A DNA stretch of 64,000 nucleotides from Paeniroseomonas aquatica (GTDB lineage Bacteria > Pseudomonadota > Alphaproteobacteria > Acetobacterales > Acetobacteraceae). A program made the translations under genes and the position numbers. Of this stretch, positions 17,364 through 25,647 are shown piece by piece. The stretch spans positions 1 to 64,000 of the forward strand of contig NZ_JAUFPN010000060.1 of NCBI RefSeq assembly GCF_030409335.1. Reading direction: 5' to 3'. Under the pieces are notes generated by a model. That model made no database searches. It was not told the DNA's origin and saw only the letters and a list, made by a program, of their open reading frames with translations. Each line of letters starts with the position of its first letter. Within the stretch, counting starts at the first letter, position 1.

Positions 17364-17582
17364 ATGAATGACAAAACAACCACGCCGTGGTGGCGCAGCC
17401 GGGGCGGTATCGCTCTAATCGGCTTCTGCCTAGTCGCCGCCTTTTACGTCCTGCGGGAGCATTACGCCCATGCGTGGGGTGTGCTGCCCTACCTGCTGTT
17501 GCTTGCCTGCCCGCTGATGCACTTGTTCATGCACCACGGCCATGGCGACCACCGAACGTCCGGCGGCGCCGGGAAGGGCTAG
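17364..17582 (+). CDS. DUF2933 small membrane protein
   Basis: 72 aa, ATG 17364 preceded by AAGGAG. Two hydrophobic segments (GIALIGFCLVAAFYVL and VLPYLLLLACPLMHLFMHH) are followed by a His-rich tail HHGHGDH. This is the layout of DUF2933 proteins, which are often found beside copper- and heavy-metal-efflux genes. The function is not established. The C-terminal Cys-Pro-x-Met...His pattern suggests metal binding, as an inference. Confidence 0.75.
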   Translation: MNDKTTTPWWRSRGGIALIGFCLVAAFYVLREHYAHAWGVLPYLLLLACPLMHLFMHHGHGDHRTSGGAGKG

Positions 17583-17740
17583 CCGGGAAGCGTGTGGAGC
17601 GGACCACACGGGTAGTTGGCTTCCTTCCATGCATGGTATCGCATTTACGACAAAGCGTGTCTGCATCTCTGCCGCGCGGCCGCTTGTCTTGACGATGAAG
17701 CGATGGCGCGCCCCCTCTGCGAGACTGAGCCGGAGGTAGC

Positions 17741-17887
17741 ATGTTCGTCTTTAAAAATCGAAAAATTAAGCACGGCAACGTCGGCAGCTCCGCCATCGAC
17801 GCCGACAGGTGCACCAGGCCGAAGGCCCTCGCAAGGCGGCTTCAAACACCAAAAGGCCGCGCTGAAAGCAACGCAGTGGCTCCGTGA
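17741..17887 (+). CDS. Possible 48-codon reading frame of unknown function
   Basis: ATG at 17741 has GGAGG at 17732-17736, an ideal ribosome-binding distance. The frame encodes MFVFKNRKIKHGNVG and ends CTRPKALARRLQTP...AVAP at 17887. The first five residues resemble the start of the copper chaperone at 31502-31705, but the metal-binding Cys motif is absent, so a decayed chaperone gene is possible. The remainder of 17583-17912 shows no other gene. Confidence 0.2.
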   Translation: MFVFKNRKIKHGNVGSSAIDADRCTRPKALARRLQTPKGRAESNAVAP

Positions 17888-17912
17888 TGGAGAATGGCGC
17901 ACGGTGCCGGTC

Positions 17913-18686
17913 ATGATGGTCAGCGCCCGCAGTATTGGCCCAACGCCGGAACCTACCAGCCTGGACCCCAAGCCGAACATACTGGTAGTCGAGGACGACG
18001 CGCCAATACGTCACCTCATTATCAGGCTGCTGCGCGAGAATGGCTTTCGTGCCTTTGGCGCCCGTGACGGCGAGGAAATGTGGCGGGCGCTGGCAAAGGC
18101 CGCGGTTGACCTCGTTCTGCTCGACATCATGCTGCCTGGGCAGTCGGGGCTCGAGCTGCTGTGTGCGCTGCGCATTAGGCATGCCGCTTTGCCGGTGGTG
18201 ATGGTGACCGCCGAGGGCGGGGAGACGGACCGGGTTCGTAGCCTTGATCTCGGAGCCGAAGACTACTTGGCCAAGCCTTTCGGGCGACAAGAATTGCTGC
18301 TGCGCATCCGAGCCGTGCTTCGCCGCGTCCGTTTGCGGGCCACCGTCTTTGGGGAAGGCGCCTCCCGGTGGATGCGTTTCCAAGGCTGGAGCCTTGATAC
18401 CGCGCGGCGTGATCTGCTTTCGCCCGCTGGTGCAGTGATCGATCTATCAAGTGCGGAGTTCGACCTACTGGTTGCCTTCCTCGAGCATCCCCAGCAGATG
18501 CTGACGCGCGACAAAATTTTTGGCCTGCTGTACGACCGGCTGGCTGACCCGAACGACCGAAGCGTCGATGTCCTGGTAAGCCGGCTGCGCCGCAAGCTGA
18601 AGACTGAGGAAGGCGACACAGCGATGATTATGACGGTGCGCGGCACCGGCTACAGCTTCTTGCCGCGGGTGGAGCGCGAGGCGTGA
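17913..18686 (+). CDS. OmpR-family response regulator
   Basis: 257 aa from ATG 17913 (a second ATG follows directly). Receiver domain ~20-135 has the acidic pair in VVEDDAP, phospho-acceptor Asp71 (LVLLDIMLPG) and the conserved Lys in YLAKPFG. The C-terminal winged helix (~160-250) ends RSVDVLVSRLRRKL...MTVRGTGYSFLP. The longer frame reaching back to 17616 lacks similarity and has no ribosome-binding site. It is about as similar in every motif to the regulator at 30679-31470 as one expects of recent paralogues. Its own kinase gene, which overlaps its stop, is broken, so it may rely on another kinase. Control of the cop genes beside it is inferred. Confidence 0.9.
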   Translation: MMVSARSIGPTPEPTSLDPKPNILVVEDDAPIRHLIIRLLRENGFRAFGARDGEEMWRALAKAAVDLVLLDIMLPGQSGLELLCALRIRHAALPVVMVTAEGGETDRVRSLDLGAEDYLAKPFGRQELLLRIRAVLRRVRLRATVFGEGASRWMRFQGWSLDTARRDLLSPAGAVIDLSSAEFDLLVAFLEHPQQMLTRDKIFGLLYDRLADPNDRSVDVLVSRLRRKLKTEEGDTAMIMTVRGTGYSFLPRVEREA

Positions 18687-18843
18687 GGCGCACCATCGAT
18701 TGGGCTCTCACCCGTGAGCCTCGCCGGACGTATGGTGTTGACGCTGCTCGCCGGGCGGCTAACGTTCCACCTGGGCAGCGCACGGCTGATGGGCCTCATT
18801 GGCAACGTAGCGACGATCAGATCGCTGCACATCCGCCAAATTA
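18683..18843 (+). pseudogene. 5' remnant of a sensor histidine kinase
   Basis: A GTG overlapping the regulator stop (18683) begins VRRTIDWAL. One frame over, SLAGRMVLTLLAGRLTFHLGSARLMGL follows. Together these match the first membrane helix of the kinase at 29279-30682 (MRRGLGWLSPATLAGRTTLALLAGLLVFHLGSVWLLE). There is thus one frameshift, and the frame ends at about 18843, exactly where the copD stop begins. Sensor, dimerisation and ATPase domains are all missing. The junction points to a deletion that joined the kinase start to the cop operon end. Confidence 0.7.
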
Positions 18844-19737
18844 TCACATACCCAGCATGCCCTCGGGCGAGGTCGAGACCATCTCGGCCGCTGCCCATAG
18901 CACTAGCAACGCGACCACCGCCTCCGCCGTAACCGAGGCGGCCAGCCTAGCGCCAGCCCCCCGGCTGCGCGCTGCCAGCGCTGGGGTCAGGCTGAAGCGG
19001 TGCCAAGCGGCAAAACCCAGCAACACCGCCACCAACGCAACCTTCGCCAGCAGCGCCCAGCCGTACCAGGACCCGAAGAGCTGCCCCAGACTGCCCAAGG
19101 TCCACCAAGCCAGCAGCAGTCCCGCCACTACCAGCACCGGCACGGCGATAGCGGCGATGCGGGCCCAGTCCTCCACCAGTCGAGCGGCGCCGGGGCCATC
19201 GCGGCGGGCCACCCAGGCCAACGGCGGCAGGCTGCCCACCCAATAGGCGGCCACCACCAGATGAAGCAGCAGCAGTCCCCCCAGCAGGGGCCGGGGCGTA
19301 AGCAAGGTGGTATGGCCGAGCAAGGCGAAGCTAGCGCAGACTACCATGCCGCCAGTCGCCGCCAGAGCGGCCCAGCGTGGCCCAAGTGCCAGCGACGCCA
19401 CCAGCAGCAATCCCACCGCACCAAGGCCGTAGGAGGTGCCCGCCGGGGAGGCGAGCACCACCTGCCAGCCCTCCGGGTCGAGCAGCGCCTCGCTGCCCAT
19501 TAAGGCACCGACCAGCGCGACGAGAATGCCCGCCGCCGCGGCCAAGCCGAACAGCGCGGCGCCGGCCGCCCAACGACCCAGTCGGCGACCATCCACCGTT
19601 TCGCCGCGCGTCCCGAACAGCAGGGCGAAGAAGGCGAGGCCAGCGCCCCCAAGGCTACCCGCGTAATAGGCCGCGCGTAGACCCACTGCTGCGCCTTCCC
19701 AGCCAATCTCCCCCGTCCGCAGTAGCGTGAGGATCAT
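18844..19737 (-). CDS. copD: Copper resistance inner-membrane protein CopD
   Basis: 297 aa from ATG 19737, which overlaps the copC stop (ATGA). Eight or so membrane helices are visible, with the family's conserved stretches GLRAAYYAGSLGGAG, LLHLVVAAYWVGSLPPL and LAKVALVAVLLGFAAWHRF. CopD works with periplasmic CopC in copper handling across the inner membrane. The longer frame to 19809 lies within copC and is not needed. It is the last gene of copA-copB-lipoprotein-copC-copD. Confidence 0.88.
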   Translation of the reverse strand: MILTLLRTGEIGWEGAAVGLRAAYYAGSLGGAGLAFFALLFGTRGETVDGRRLGRWAAGAALFGLAAAAGILVALVGALMGSEALLDPEGWQVVLASPAGTSYGLGAVGLLLVASLALGPRWAALAATGGMVVCASFALLGHTTLLTPRPLLGGLLLLHLVVAAYWVGSLPPLAWVARRDGPGAARLVEDWARIAAIAVPVLVVAGLLLAWWTLGSLGQLFGSWYGWALLAKVALVAVLLGFAAWHRFSLTPALAARSRGAGARLAASVTAEAVVALLVLWAAAEMVSTSPEGMLGM

Positions 19738-20126
19738 CGGCCCGCCGGCGCCACGCTGAAGTTGACTGTGCCGCTGCCGACATGGCCATCGGGCGAGGCG
19801 CCGCGCCATTCAACGCGATAGGCGCCCGGCGCTAAGCGGTCCTGCACTGTGGCGCGCACCTCTTGCACCGCGGCGCTGCGCTCGCCCTCGCGAGCCAGCC
19901 GCTTCTCGCGCCCGGCCTCATCTAGCAGCCGCAGCGTCATCACGCGCACCGGTGCCGGGAACTGGAGCACAACAGCGGGTGGCGAAGCGCGCAGCACGGC
20001 GCCCTCAGCGGGTTCCGAATGATGGACATCGGAATGCGCCAGCGCGGCCCCTGAAGTGGCGAGGCCAACGGCGACGGCAAAGGCTGCGACGCCGCGCCGC
20101 AGGGAGAGAAAAGCTGTCATGTCCAT
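19734..20126 (-). CDS. copC: Periplasmic copper-binding protein CopC
   Basis: 130 aa: signal peptide (about 30 residues, ending SGAALAH), then a CopC Ig-like domain. The mature N-terminus begins HSDVHHSEPAEGA, whose first His makes up the Cu(II) site together with the Asp/His of SPDGHVGSGTVNFSV near the C-terminus. The Met-rich Cu(I) site of Pseudomonas CopC is not evident, so this may be a Cu(II)-only type. The second ATG two codons downstream is an alternative start. It is translationally coupled to copD. Confidence 0.9.
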   Translation of the reverse strand: MDMTAFLSLRRGVAAFAVAVGLATSGAALAHSDVHHSEPAEGAVLRASPPAVVLQFPAPVRVMTLRLLDEAGREKRLAREGERSAAVQEVRATVQDRLAPGAYRVEWRGASPDGHVGSGTVNFSVAPAGR

Positions 20127-20295
20127 CCTCGTGTCTGAGTCAAAGGCTAAATCAAAAGCTGCTGCGCTCGATGCAGCGGCGTGGCGGAGGAACTGGTGTC
20201 CGCCGGACTATGCGGGCAAGCAGTGCAGCGGCGATGGGCACGGCTAGCAATATTTTGATATGTCGCTGGCGCTGATCGCTGCTGCCCGCGTGCTC

Positions 20296-20505
20296 TCAGT
20301 GGATATGCGGCTGAACCGGCGGGGTGCGGCGGGGGCGTCCTGGAACCACGGCGGGCGCGGGCTCGGCGATGGGGGCTGCCGTAGCAAGTCCTTCGCCGCT
20401 TGCATGGGCGGGGGCGGCCACACGTTCCAGTCCGGTCGGGCTGCCGGCGCAGCTAGCCAGCAGGCCCGCCATTGTCAGGAAAAGAAACCCGGTTCGCCGC
20501 GTCAT
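20296..20505 (-). CDS. Small putative lipoprotein of the cop operon
   Basis: 69 aa starting MTRRTGFLFLTMAGLLASCAG. LLASC is a lipobox, so the Cys would be lipidated after signal peptidase II cleavage. The mature part is low-complexity Ala/Pro and ends VQPHIH. It lies between copB and copC on the same strand, so a role in periplasmic copper is suggested by context only. The gap from copC (20127-20295) holds no convincing gene. Confidence 0.5.
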   Translation of the reverse strand: MTRRTGFLFLTMAGLLASCAGSPTGLERVAAPAHASGEGLATAAPIAEPAPAVVPGRPRRTPPVQPHIH

Positions 20506-20595
20506 GTAGCCTCCATTAATCAGCAGAAGAACGCGGAGCGACCGCGCGGTCGCTCGCAGGCTGGGAGGCCAGCGGTACCGGCCAGTCCACCATGG

Positions 20596-21438
20596 TCAGA
20601 AGAACAGGCGGATGCCCGCCACCACAGTGGATTGCGACGGCTTCTGCTCCAGGCGGCGGCTCAGCCCGGAGGATCCGCCGTTGAAGCTCTCATACGAGTA
20701 GCCGATGTAGGGGGCGAACTCGCGGGTGATCTCGTAGCGCAGCCGCACCCCGAACTCCGTCCGGTAGATGCCTGGAGAAATCAGCGCATCGCGGTCCCAG
20801 CCTGAGGCGAAATTCAGCTCTGCCTCAGGTTGTAGGATCAGCCGATTGGTGATCAGCAGGTCGTAAGAGACTGCGGCCCGCGCCAGCAGCACGCCGCCCT
20901 CACCGAAGAAGGCCTGCAACTGCACTTCGAAAAAGCCGGGTGCCAGCCCCTGCAGCGCTACCATGCCGTAGGTCCGGCTCGGCGTGCCATCCTTAGGCTG
21001 TAGGCGGAAATCGTGCCGCACGCCGGCTTGGGCATCCCAGTAATAGCCGATCAGGCGCGAATAGAGCATTTGCAACTCCGCCCGCTCTAGCCCGCCGCCA
21101 TCTTTGTTGGTCTCGCCGCGGGAGTTGACCCAGACGCGATGGTAGTCGGTGCCGTAGTAGGCGGAGCCTTCCCAGGCGTAGATTGGGCTTCCGCGACCAT
21201 TGCTGCGGATTTCGTTCTGGTCGAAAAGCGCGGCGCCGAAATAGAGCGGGGCGTGGCCGCCATGGTCCTCCGCCCCTGCCGCCGCCGGGACGCCCGCGGG
21301 GGTCACTATGGCCAGGGCCATCGGGCTGGCCGCAGCGCCATGTTCGGCATGGCTTCCGCCCGCCTGCGCCCAGGCCATGGTGGACAGTGTTGCGAGCAGT
21401 AGGCCCGCCGCCAAGCGCCGGAATGCCTTCGGTATCAT
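20596..21438 (-). CDS. copB: Outer-membrane copper resistance protein CopB
   Basis: 280 aa. Signal peptide (MIPKAFRRLAAGLLLATLSTMAWA), a His-rich linker (SHAEHG, EDHGGHAPLYFG), then a β-barrel that ends in Phe (VVAGIRLFF), typical of outer-membrane proteins. Family motifs include NEIRSNG, YAWEGSAYYGTDYHRVWVNSRGE and the C-terminal REFAPYIGYSYE. CopB follows CopA in pco/cop operons and sequesters copper at the outer membrane. The N-terminal Met/His repeats of the Pseudomonas protein are short here; the long Met/His tract is in CopA instead. Confidence 0.92.
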   Translation of the reverse strand: MIPKAFRRLAAGLLLATLSTMAWAQAGGSHAEHGAAASPMALAIVTPAGVPAAAGAEDHGGHAPLYFGAALFDQNEIRSNGRGSPIYAWEGSAYYGTDYHRVWVNSRGETNKDGGGLERAELQMLYSRLIGYYWDAQAGVRHDFRLQPKDGTPSRTYGMVALQGLAPGFFEVQLQAFFGEGGVLLARAAVSYDLLITNRLILQPEAELNFASGWDRDALISPGIYRTEFGVRLRYEITREFAPYIGYSYESFNGGSSGLSRRLEQKPSQSTVVAGIRLFF

Positions 21439-21455
21439 GTTGGCGTCCCGTCAGC

Positions 21456-23438
21456 TCAGTGGATGTGCGCAGCGGCAGGCGTCACCGCCTGGTGCGGCAA
21501 TGGCGCTGTAGCCACCGGCGCCCCATCCCGGGTCACCCGGAAGATCCGCATCATGCCGCTCTCCATGTGATAAAGCAGATGGCAGTGGAAGGCCCAGTCG
21601 CCTTCGGCATCGACAATTACGTCGACGTCGAGCGAGGTACCCGGCTTGATGTTCACGACGTGCTTGCGCGGGTTGAAGGCGGCGTTGCCGAGGTCCGGCA
21701 CCATCCACATGCCGTGCAGATGCATCGGGTGGTTCATCATGGTCTCGTTGATGAAGCGGATGCGCAGCCGCTCACCCAGCCGGGCGACGATGGGCTGGGC
21801 ACGCCAGAACTCGTTGCCGTTCATCGACCAGATGTAGCGTTCCATGTTGCCGGTCAGGCGCACCTCGATGATGCGATCCGGCGCGCGATATTCTGGGTCG
21901 GCGCGCAGCGGGCGCAGGTCACGGTAGGACAGCACGCGGGCGCCTGGCGGAGCGCCGGTATCATGCTGGATGGGATCGGCCATCAGCATCCCCTCATGCC
22001 CGGCCTGTGCCGGCATCCCGCCGGCGGTGGTGGCAGACGGGGTGCCCGGACCATGCGCGCCGGCAGTGGACGTACCGTGGCCCATCGCCGCATGATCCAA
22101 GCCACTGGCGGTGGGAGCGGCGGCCATGCCATGCCGCATGGCAGTGTGGTCCATTCCACCGGGCGGGCTGGCCGCGGGTGCACCATGCCCCATTGCCGCA
22201 TGGTCCATCGTAGCGGCCGGGCCCTGGCCTGCTGGCGCGGACATTGCGCCATGCGACATGCCTGAGGATGGCCACACATGACCCGGCTGATCTTGCTCGG
22301 GGCGAGGCGTGCCGCGATCAAGCCCGGTTGGCCCAGGAGTCATGTACATGTCCGCCATCGACAGGATTGGGCGCGGGCGGTGCTGCGGGAGGACTTCCAC
22401 GGGCGCATCCATCCGCGTCGCCAGCCGGGTGCGGGCCCAGCCGGTACGGTCCATCGTCTCGGCCAAAATCTGGTACTGCTGCTCATCGCGCGGCTCGACG
22501 ATGACATCGTAGGTCTCGGCGACCGCGATGCGCAGCTCGTCGACTACCACAGGGCGGATATTGTTGCCGTCCGCCTGCACCACGGTCATTTTCAGGCCAG
22601 GTATGCGGACGTCGAAATAGGTCATGGCGCCGGAGTTGATAAACCGCAGTCGCACTTTCTCTCCCGGACGGAACAGCAGCGTCGCCGGCGTCTCCGGGCG
22701 GAAGCCGTTGACTAGGTATCGAAAGGTCGCGCCAGTCATGTCGGCGATGTCGGTCGGATCCATCCGCATCTCAGCCCAGTCGAGCCGGTCGCGGACAATG
22801 GCGCGCCGCGCCGTGCTGTCCGGCGCCCCGCCAAGGTCGCGCAGCAGGTCCACGAGGGTGCGGCGATTGTAGTTGTAGTAACCGGGGTCGCGCTTCAGGT
22901 TTTCCAGCGCGCGGATTGGACGCTCGTCGGTCCACTCGGAGAGTTGCACGATGTGGTCGCGGTCGTAGCGGAAGGGCTCGGGCGTGCGCGGGTCGATGAC
23001 GATGGGTGCGTAAAGACCGCGCTGTTCTTGGTCCAAGTTGTGGGCGTGGTACCAGTAGGTGCCGGACTGCACGACCGGAAAGCGGTACTCGAAAGTTTCG
23101 CCCGGGCCGATGCCGCGCGAGAAGCCAGTGCTGAAGCCTGGCGCGCCGTCCATCGACGCCGGCAGGATCAGCCCGTGCCAGTGAATGCTGCTGGCCTTGT
23201 CCATCCGGTTGGTCACCCGGATCACCGCTTCCTGGCCCTCGCGCAAGCGCAGCGCCGGGCCGGGAAGCTGGCCATTGACCGTGACGGCGCGACGGTCGGC
23301 GCCGCTGATGTTGACAACCCGTTCTTCGAGCGTCAGCTCGTATCGTTGGGCCAGAGTGGGCGTTACTACGGCCACCAGAATCACGGCCGCAAGTGACAGC
23401 CGCCGTAGCACAGCAACATAACCCGATATTATCGTCAT
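21456..23438 (-). CDS. copA: Periplasmic multicopper oxidase CopA
   Basis: 660 aa from ATG 23438, chosen because GGAGG lies six bases upstream; ATG 23456 is possible. A signal peptide ends near TPTLAQ. The copper sites are SIHWHGLILP and TYWYHAHNLDQEQ in the first cupredoxin domain, and NHPMHLHGMWM plus WAFHCHLLYHMESGM near the C-terminus, which together hold the type 1, 2 and 3 ligands. Residues ~400-490 form a Met/His-rich insert with repeats like MDHAAMGHG, a likely Cu(I) store. CopA oxidises Cu(I) to the less toxic Cu(II). It is the first gene of the operon. Confidence 0.93.
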   Translation of the reverse strand: MTIISGYVAVLRRLSLAAVILVAVVTPTLAQRYELTLEERVVNISGADRRAVTVNGQLPGPALRLREGQEAVIRVTNRMDKASSIHWHGLILPASMDGAPGFSTGFSRGIGPGETFEYRFPVVQSGTYWYHAHNLDQEQRGLYAPIVIDPRTPEPFRYDRDHIVQLSEWTDERPIRALENLKRDPGYYNYNRRTLVDLLRDLGGAPDSTARRAIVRDRLDWAEMRMDPTDIADMTGATFRYLVNGFRPETPATLLFRPGEKVRLRFINSGAMTYFDVRIPGLKMTVVQADGNNIRPVVVDELRIAVAETYDVIVEPRDEQQYQILAETMDRTGWARTRLATRMDAPVEVLPQHRPRPILSMADMYMTPGPTGLDRGTPRPEQDQPGHVWPSSGMSHGAMSAPAGQGPAATMDHAAMGHGAPAASPPGGMDHTAMRHGMAAAPTASGLDHAAMGHGTSTAGAHGPGTPSATTAGGMPAQAGHEGMLMADPIQHDTGAPPGARVLSYRDLRPLRADPEYRAPDRIIEVRLTGNMERYIWSMNGNEFWRAQPIVARLGERLRIRFINETMMNHPMHLHGMWMVPDLGNAAFNPRKHVVNIKPGTSLDVDVIVDAEGDWAFHCHLLYHMESGMMRIFRVTRDGAPVATAPLPHQAVTPAAAHIH

Positions 23439-23480
23439 TCCAAACCTCCGGCTCATGCTCCGGTGTTCCCGACCCTGGCG

Positions 23481-23513
23481 CCCACCTTCGCCAGTGACAG
23501 TGGCGAAGGTGGG
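23481..23513. repeat. 13-bp perfect hairpin in the copA leader
   Basis: CCCACCTTCGCCA (23481-23493) and TGGCGAAGGTGGG (23501-23513) are perfect reverse complements around a 7-base loop. The hairpin lies 43-75 bp upstream of the copA start, in the transcribed leader or promoter. No T-run follows toward copA. It could be an operator, a leader structure or a terminator for transcription coming from the right. Confidence 0.55.
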
Positions 23514-23694
23514 CACACCCGGCAATGCTTTGGATCGGCCTTGACATACTTTGTCATGCGCTCGCGGCAGCCCCCTTCCTGTGACCCTGCAAGCCCCGGA
23601 GACTAATATGGCTCACACAGAAAAAGTCGATTTTGACCCAGTTCAGAAAATTGATTTTGAGCGTCAATTGGATTAAACAGCACAAAAAGGCGCC

Positions 23695-23738
23695 AGCACA
23701 CGCTCGGAACATCTTGAGCACACGCTCGGAACATCTTG
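23695..23738. repeat. Tandem 22-bp direct repeat
   Basis: AGCACACGCTCGGAACATCTTG occurs twice without a gap or mismatch, at 23695-23716 and 23717-23738 (unit of 22 bp). It lies in the lower-GC interval 23590-23808, between the cop promoter region and the nested insertion sequences. I find no gene in 23439-23808. The repeat could be a double binding site or a replication-slip duplication. Confidence 0.8.
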
Positions 23739-23843
23739 GCTACACTGGCTCCAGTTTTAAGCCGGTGTTTGGAGATAGTAATGGCAATGTCAATAATCGA
23801 CGCCTTGATGGAGTGCGCCCCTGCGGGTGGCTCTCCCGCACTT

Positions 23844-25636
23844 TGATATTGGTGGCAAATCCGGCGTAGCTCGTTCAGGCGGTGAGCGGATGCAGCCGCG
23901 CAAAGGCGCGGTGCCGTGTTTGCGCTTTTGGTTCGTCCGCCAGCCATCTCAGCAATCGGACGAGGTTCATCGCTGCTGCTGTCATGAGGTGGGCGAGGTG
24001 TGTCTTCGCGCGCCCGAAATACGGCGTCCGCCGAAGCCGAGCCGAGCGCACGCCCTGCGCGATCGTGCCCTCGATCCCGGCCCGCCGCGCATACTCGACT
24101 GCAAACTCGGCGGTCTGCTCCCGCGCCCGCCCGATGCGCAACGCCTCATGTTGGGCTTCGGGGCGGATTGTGATGGCCCGGCGTGCTGAGGTCGAGCGCG
24201 TGCACTGCGGCCGAAGTGGGCATGCTCGGCAATCGGCGACTGAGAACTTGATCTTGATCACCGGCGTTGTGCCGCGGGCGAGCGCCAGCGTCCAGCTTTG
24301 GCTCACCTTTCCAGCCGGACATGTCGCCCGCTGCTGAGCGAAGTCGATGGCAAAGTCCCGCGCAGCAAACCCAGCATCGGCCTGAGCCTGCCACTGCCGA
24401 TCACCGCGGGTCGGGCCGACCAGATCGACCCCGTAGCGCTCCCGGGCATCGACGAACAGCGCTGAGTTCACAAAGCCGGTGTCGGCGATGTGGGTCGTCG
24501 GGAGCAAGCCCCGCGCGTCGAGCGCCGCATGAATGGTCGCAGTCACCGCGTCGTCCGAAACCGCGGCGTTCGTTGTCTCGACATTGGTAATCAGGTTCGG
24601 GGTGCCGTCGTCGCAGGTTTCGGTCAGGTGCACCTTGTAGCCGCTCCACACGGTCGCGCCCTTGGTCGCGTAGCGCGCCTCTACGTCGTATGGCGAGCCG
24701 ATGTATCGACCCGACGGCGGCACTTGGTCGTTCGCTCGCCAATCGACCTGAGGACCCTCCGGCCCGTGCTCGGTGAGAAGGAAGTTCTGTATCCAGACCT
24801 GTCGCAGGGTCTCAAGGGCAGCCGCATCCCGCAAGGCGGGTGGCGCGCCGTCCGCCCTAGCCAGAGCCAGCAGCGCAAACCCGTCGACGCCGGTCTGCAG
24901 GGCCCACGCCCGACGCCCAGCCTCGCTCTTCGGCAGCCGGAACTCGCTCGCCCGAAGTCCATACCGGTCGACCCACGCCGGGGTCGTGTGCGCGCGCAGC
25001 CAGTCGGGCGCCGCCGTCGCCAGCGCGTTCAGCGCGTGGCACAAAGTTTCCCCAACGACCTCGAGCCGGCTCATGGCGCGCATCGCGCCGAGGACGTGCG
25101 TGGAGTCGCTGCGCTGCCGTCCGCCGCCCTTCAGCAGCCCGCGCCCTCGCGCCAGTTCGAGGATTGCGTCGAAAAGCCGGCCCTCCGCCCCATGCGCCAG
25201 GAGGCGCGTGCGGAACTCGCTCAGAACGGTGTGGTCGAAGCCAACGTCGGTTAGCTCCAGGCACAGCAGATACTTCCAGTCGATCCGTGTGCGGACTGCG
25301 TCGGCAGCTTGCCGGTCGGTCAGCCCTTCCATGAACTGCAGGAGCGTTGCGAGCGCGAGCCGGACCGGCGCCTCGGCGGGCCGCCCCCGGGTCGGGAACA
25401 GGTCAGCGAAGTCGCGATCCGCGACTACACTGTGCAGGTCGTCGTGAAGGCGCATAACCGGATTGCCCTTCGGGAAGATCGCCCGCGCGACCTGCGCCGT
25501 CTGGTCTGGCACATTGTATGTGCGCTTCGCGTCGAACGACATCACCCACCCCGCTGGCTTGAGCCGCGCCGCCGAGATGCAGCGCGCAGGCCGTCCTCTC
25601 ATCGCAGGAACCGCACCGGATTTGCCACCAATATCA
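23844..25636 (-). mobile_element. IS1182-family element inserted into the ISL3 left repeat
   Basis: A perfect 21-bp inverted repeat bounds it: it begins TGATATTGGTGGCAAAT at 23844-23864, and the complement is at 25616-25636. CTT is present on both sides (23841-23843, 25637-25639), consistent with a short target duplication inside the ISL3 repeat. The 1,793-bp element encodes one transposase. As the innermost layer with perfect ends it is the youngest of the three. Confidence 0.88.
23875..25602 (-). CDS. IS1182-family transposase
   Basis: 575 aa from the longest start; ATG 25542 (MSFDAKRTYNVPDQ) is an equally good start giving 555 aa. DUF772 region: VRLALATLLQFMEGLTDRQAADAVRTRIDWKYLLCLEL. The DDE parts are RQRSDSTHVLGAMR (first Asp), ADTGFVNSALFVDA (second Asp) and the C-terminal EYARRAGIEGTIAQGVR with YFGRAKTHLAHLMTAAAMNL (Glu). 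Four Cys (CRACPLRPQC and others) are typical. There is no interruption, so the enzyme may be active. Confidence 0.92.
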   Translation of the reverse strand: MRGRPARCISAARLKPAGWVMSFDAKRTYNVPDQTAQVARAIFPKGNPVMRLHDDLHSVVADRDFADLFPTRGRPAEAPVRLALATLLQFMEGLTDRQAADAVRTRIDWKYLLCLELTDVGFDHTVLSEFRTRLLAHGAEGRLFDAILELARGRGLLKGGGRQRSDSTHVLGAMRAMSRLEVVGETLCHALNALATAAPDWLRAHTTPAWVDRYGLRASEFRLPKSEAGRRAWALQTGVDGFALLALARADGAPPALRDAAALETLRQVWIQNFLLTEHGPEGPQVDWRANDQVPPSGRYIGSPYDVEARYATKGATVWSGYKVHLTETCDDGTPNLITNVETTNAAVSDDAVTATIHAALDARGLLPTTHIADTGFVNSALFVDARERYGVDLVGPTRGDRQWQAQADAGFAARDFAIDFAQQRATCPAGKVSQSWTLALARGTTPVIKIKFSVADCRACPLRPQCTRSTSARRAITIRPEAQHEALRIGRAREQTAEFAVEYARRAGIEGTIAQGVRSARLRRTPYFGRAKTHLAHLMTAAAMNLVRLLRWLADEPKAQTRHRAFARLHPLTA

Positions 25637-25647
25637 CTTTGCGTGGA

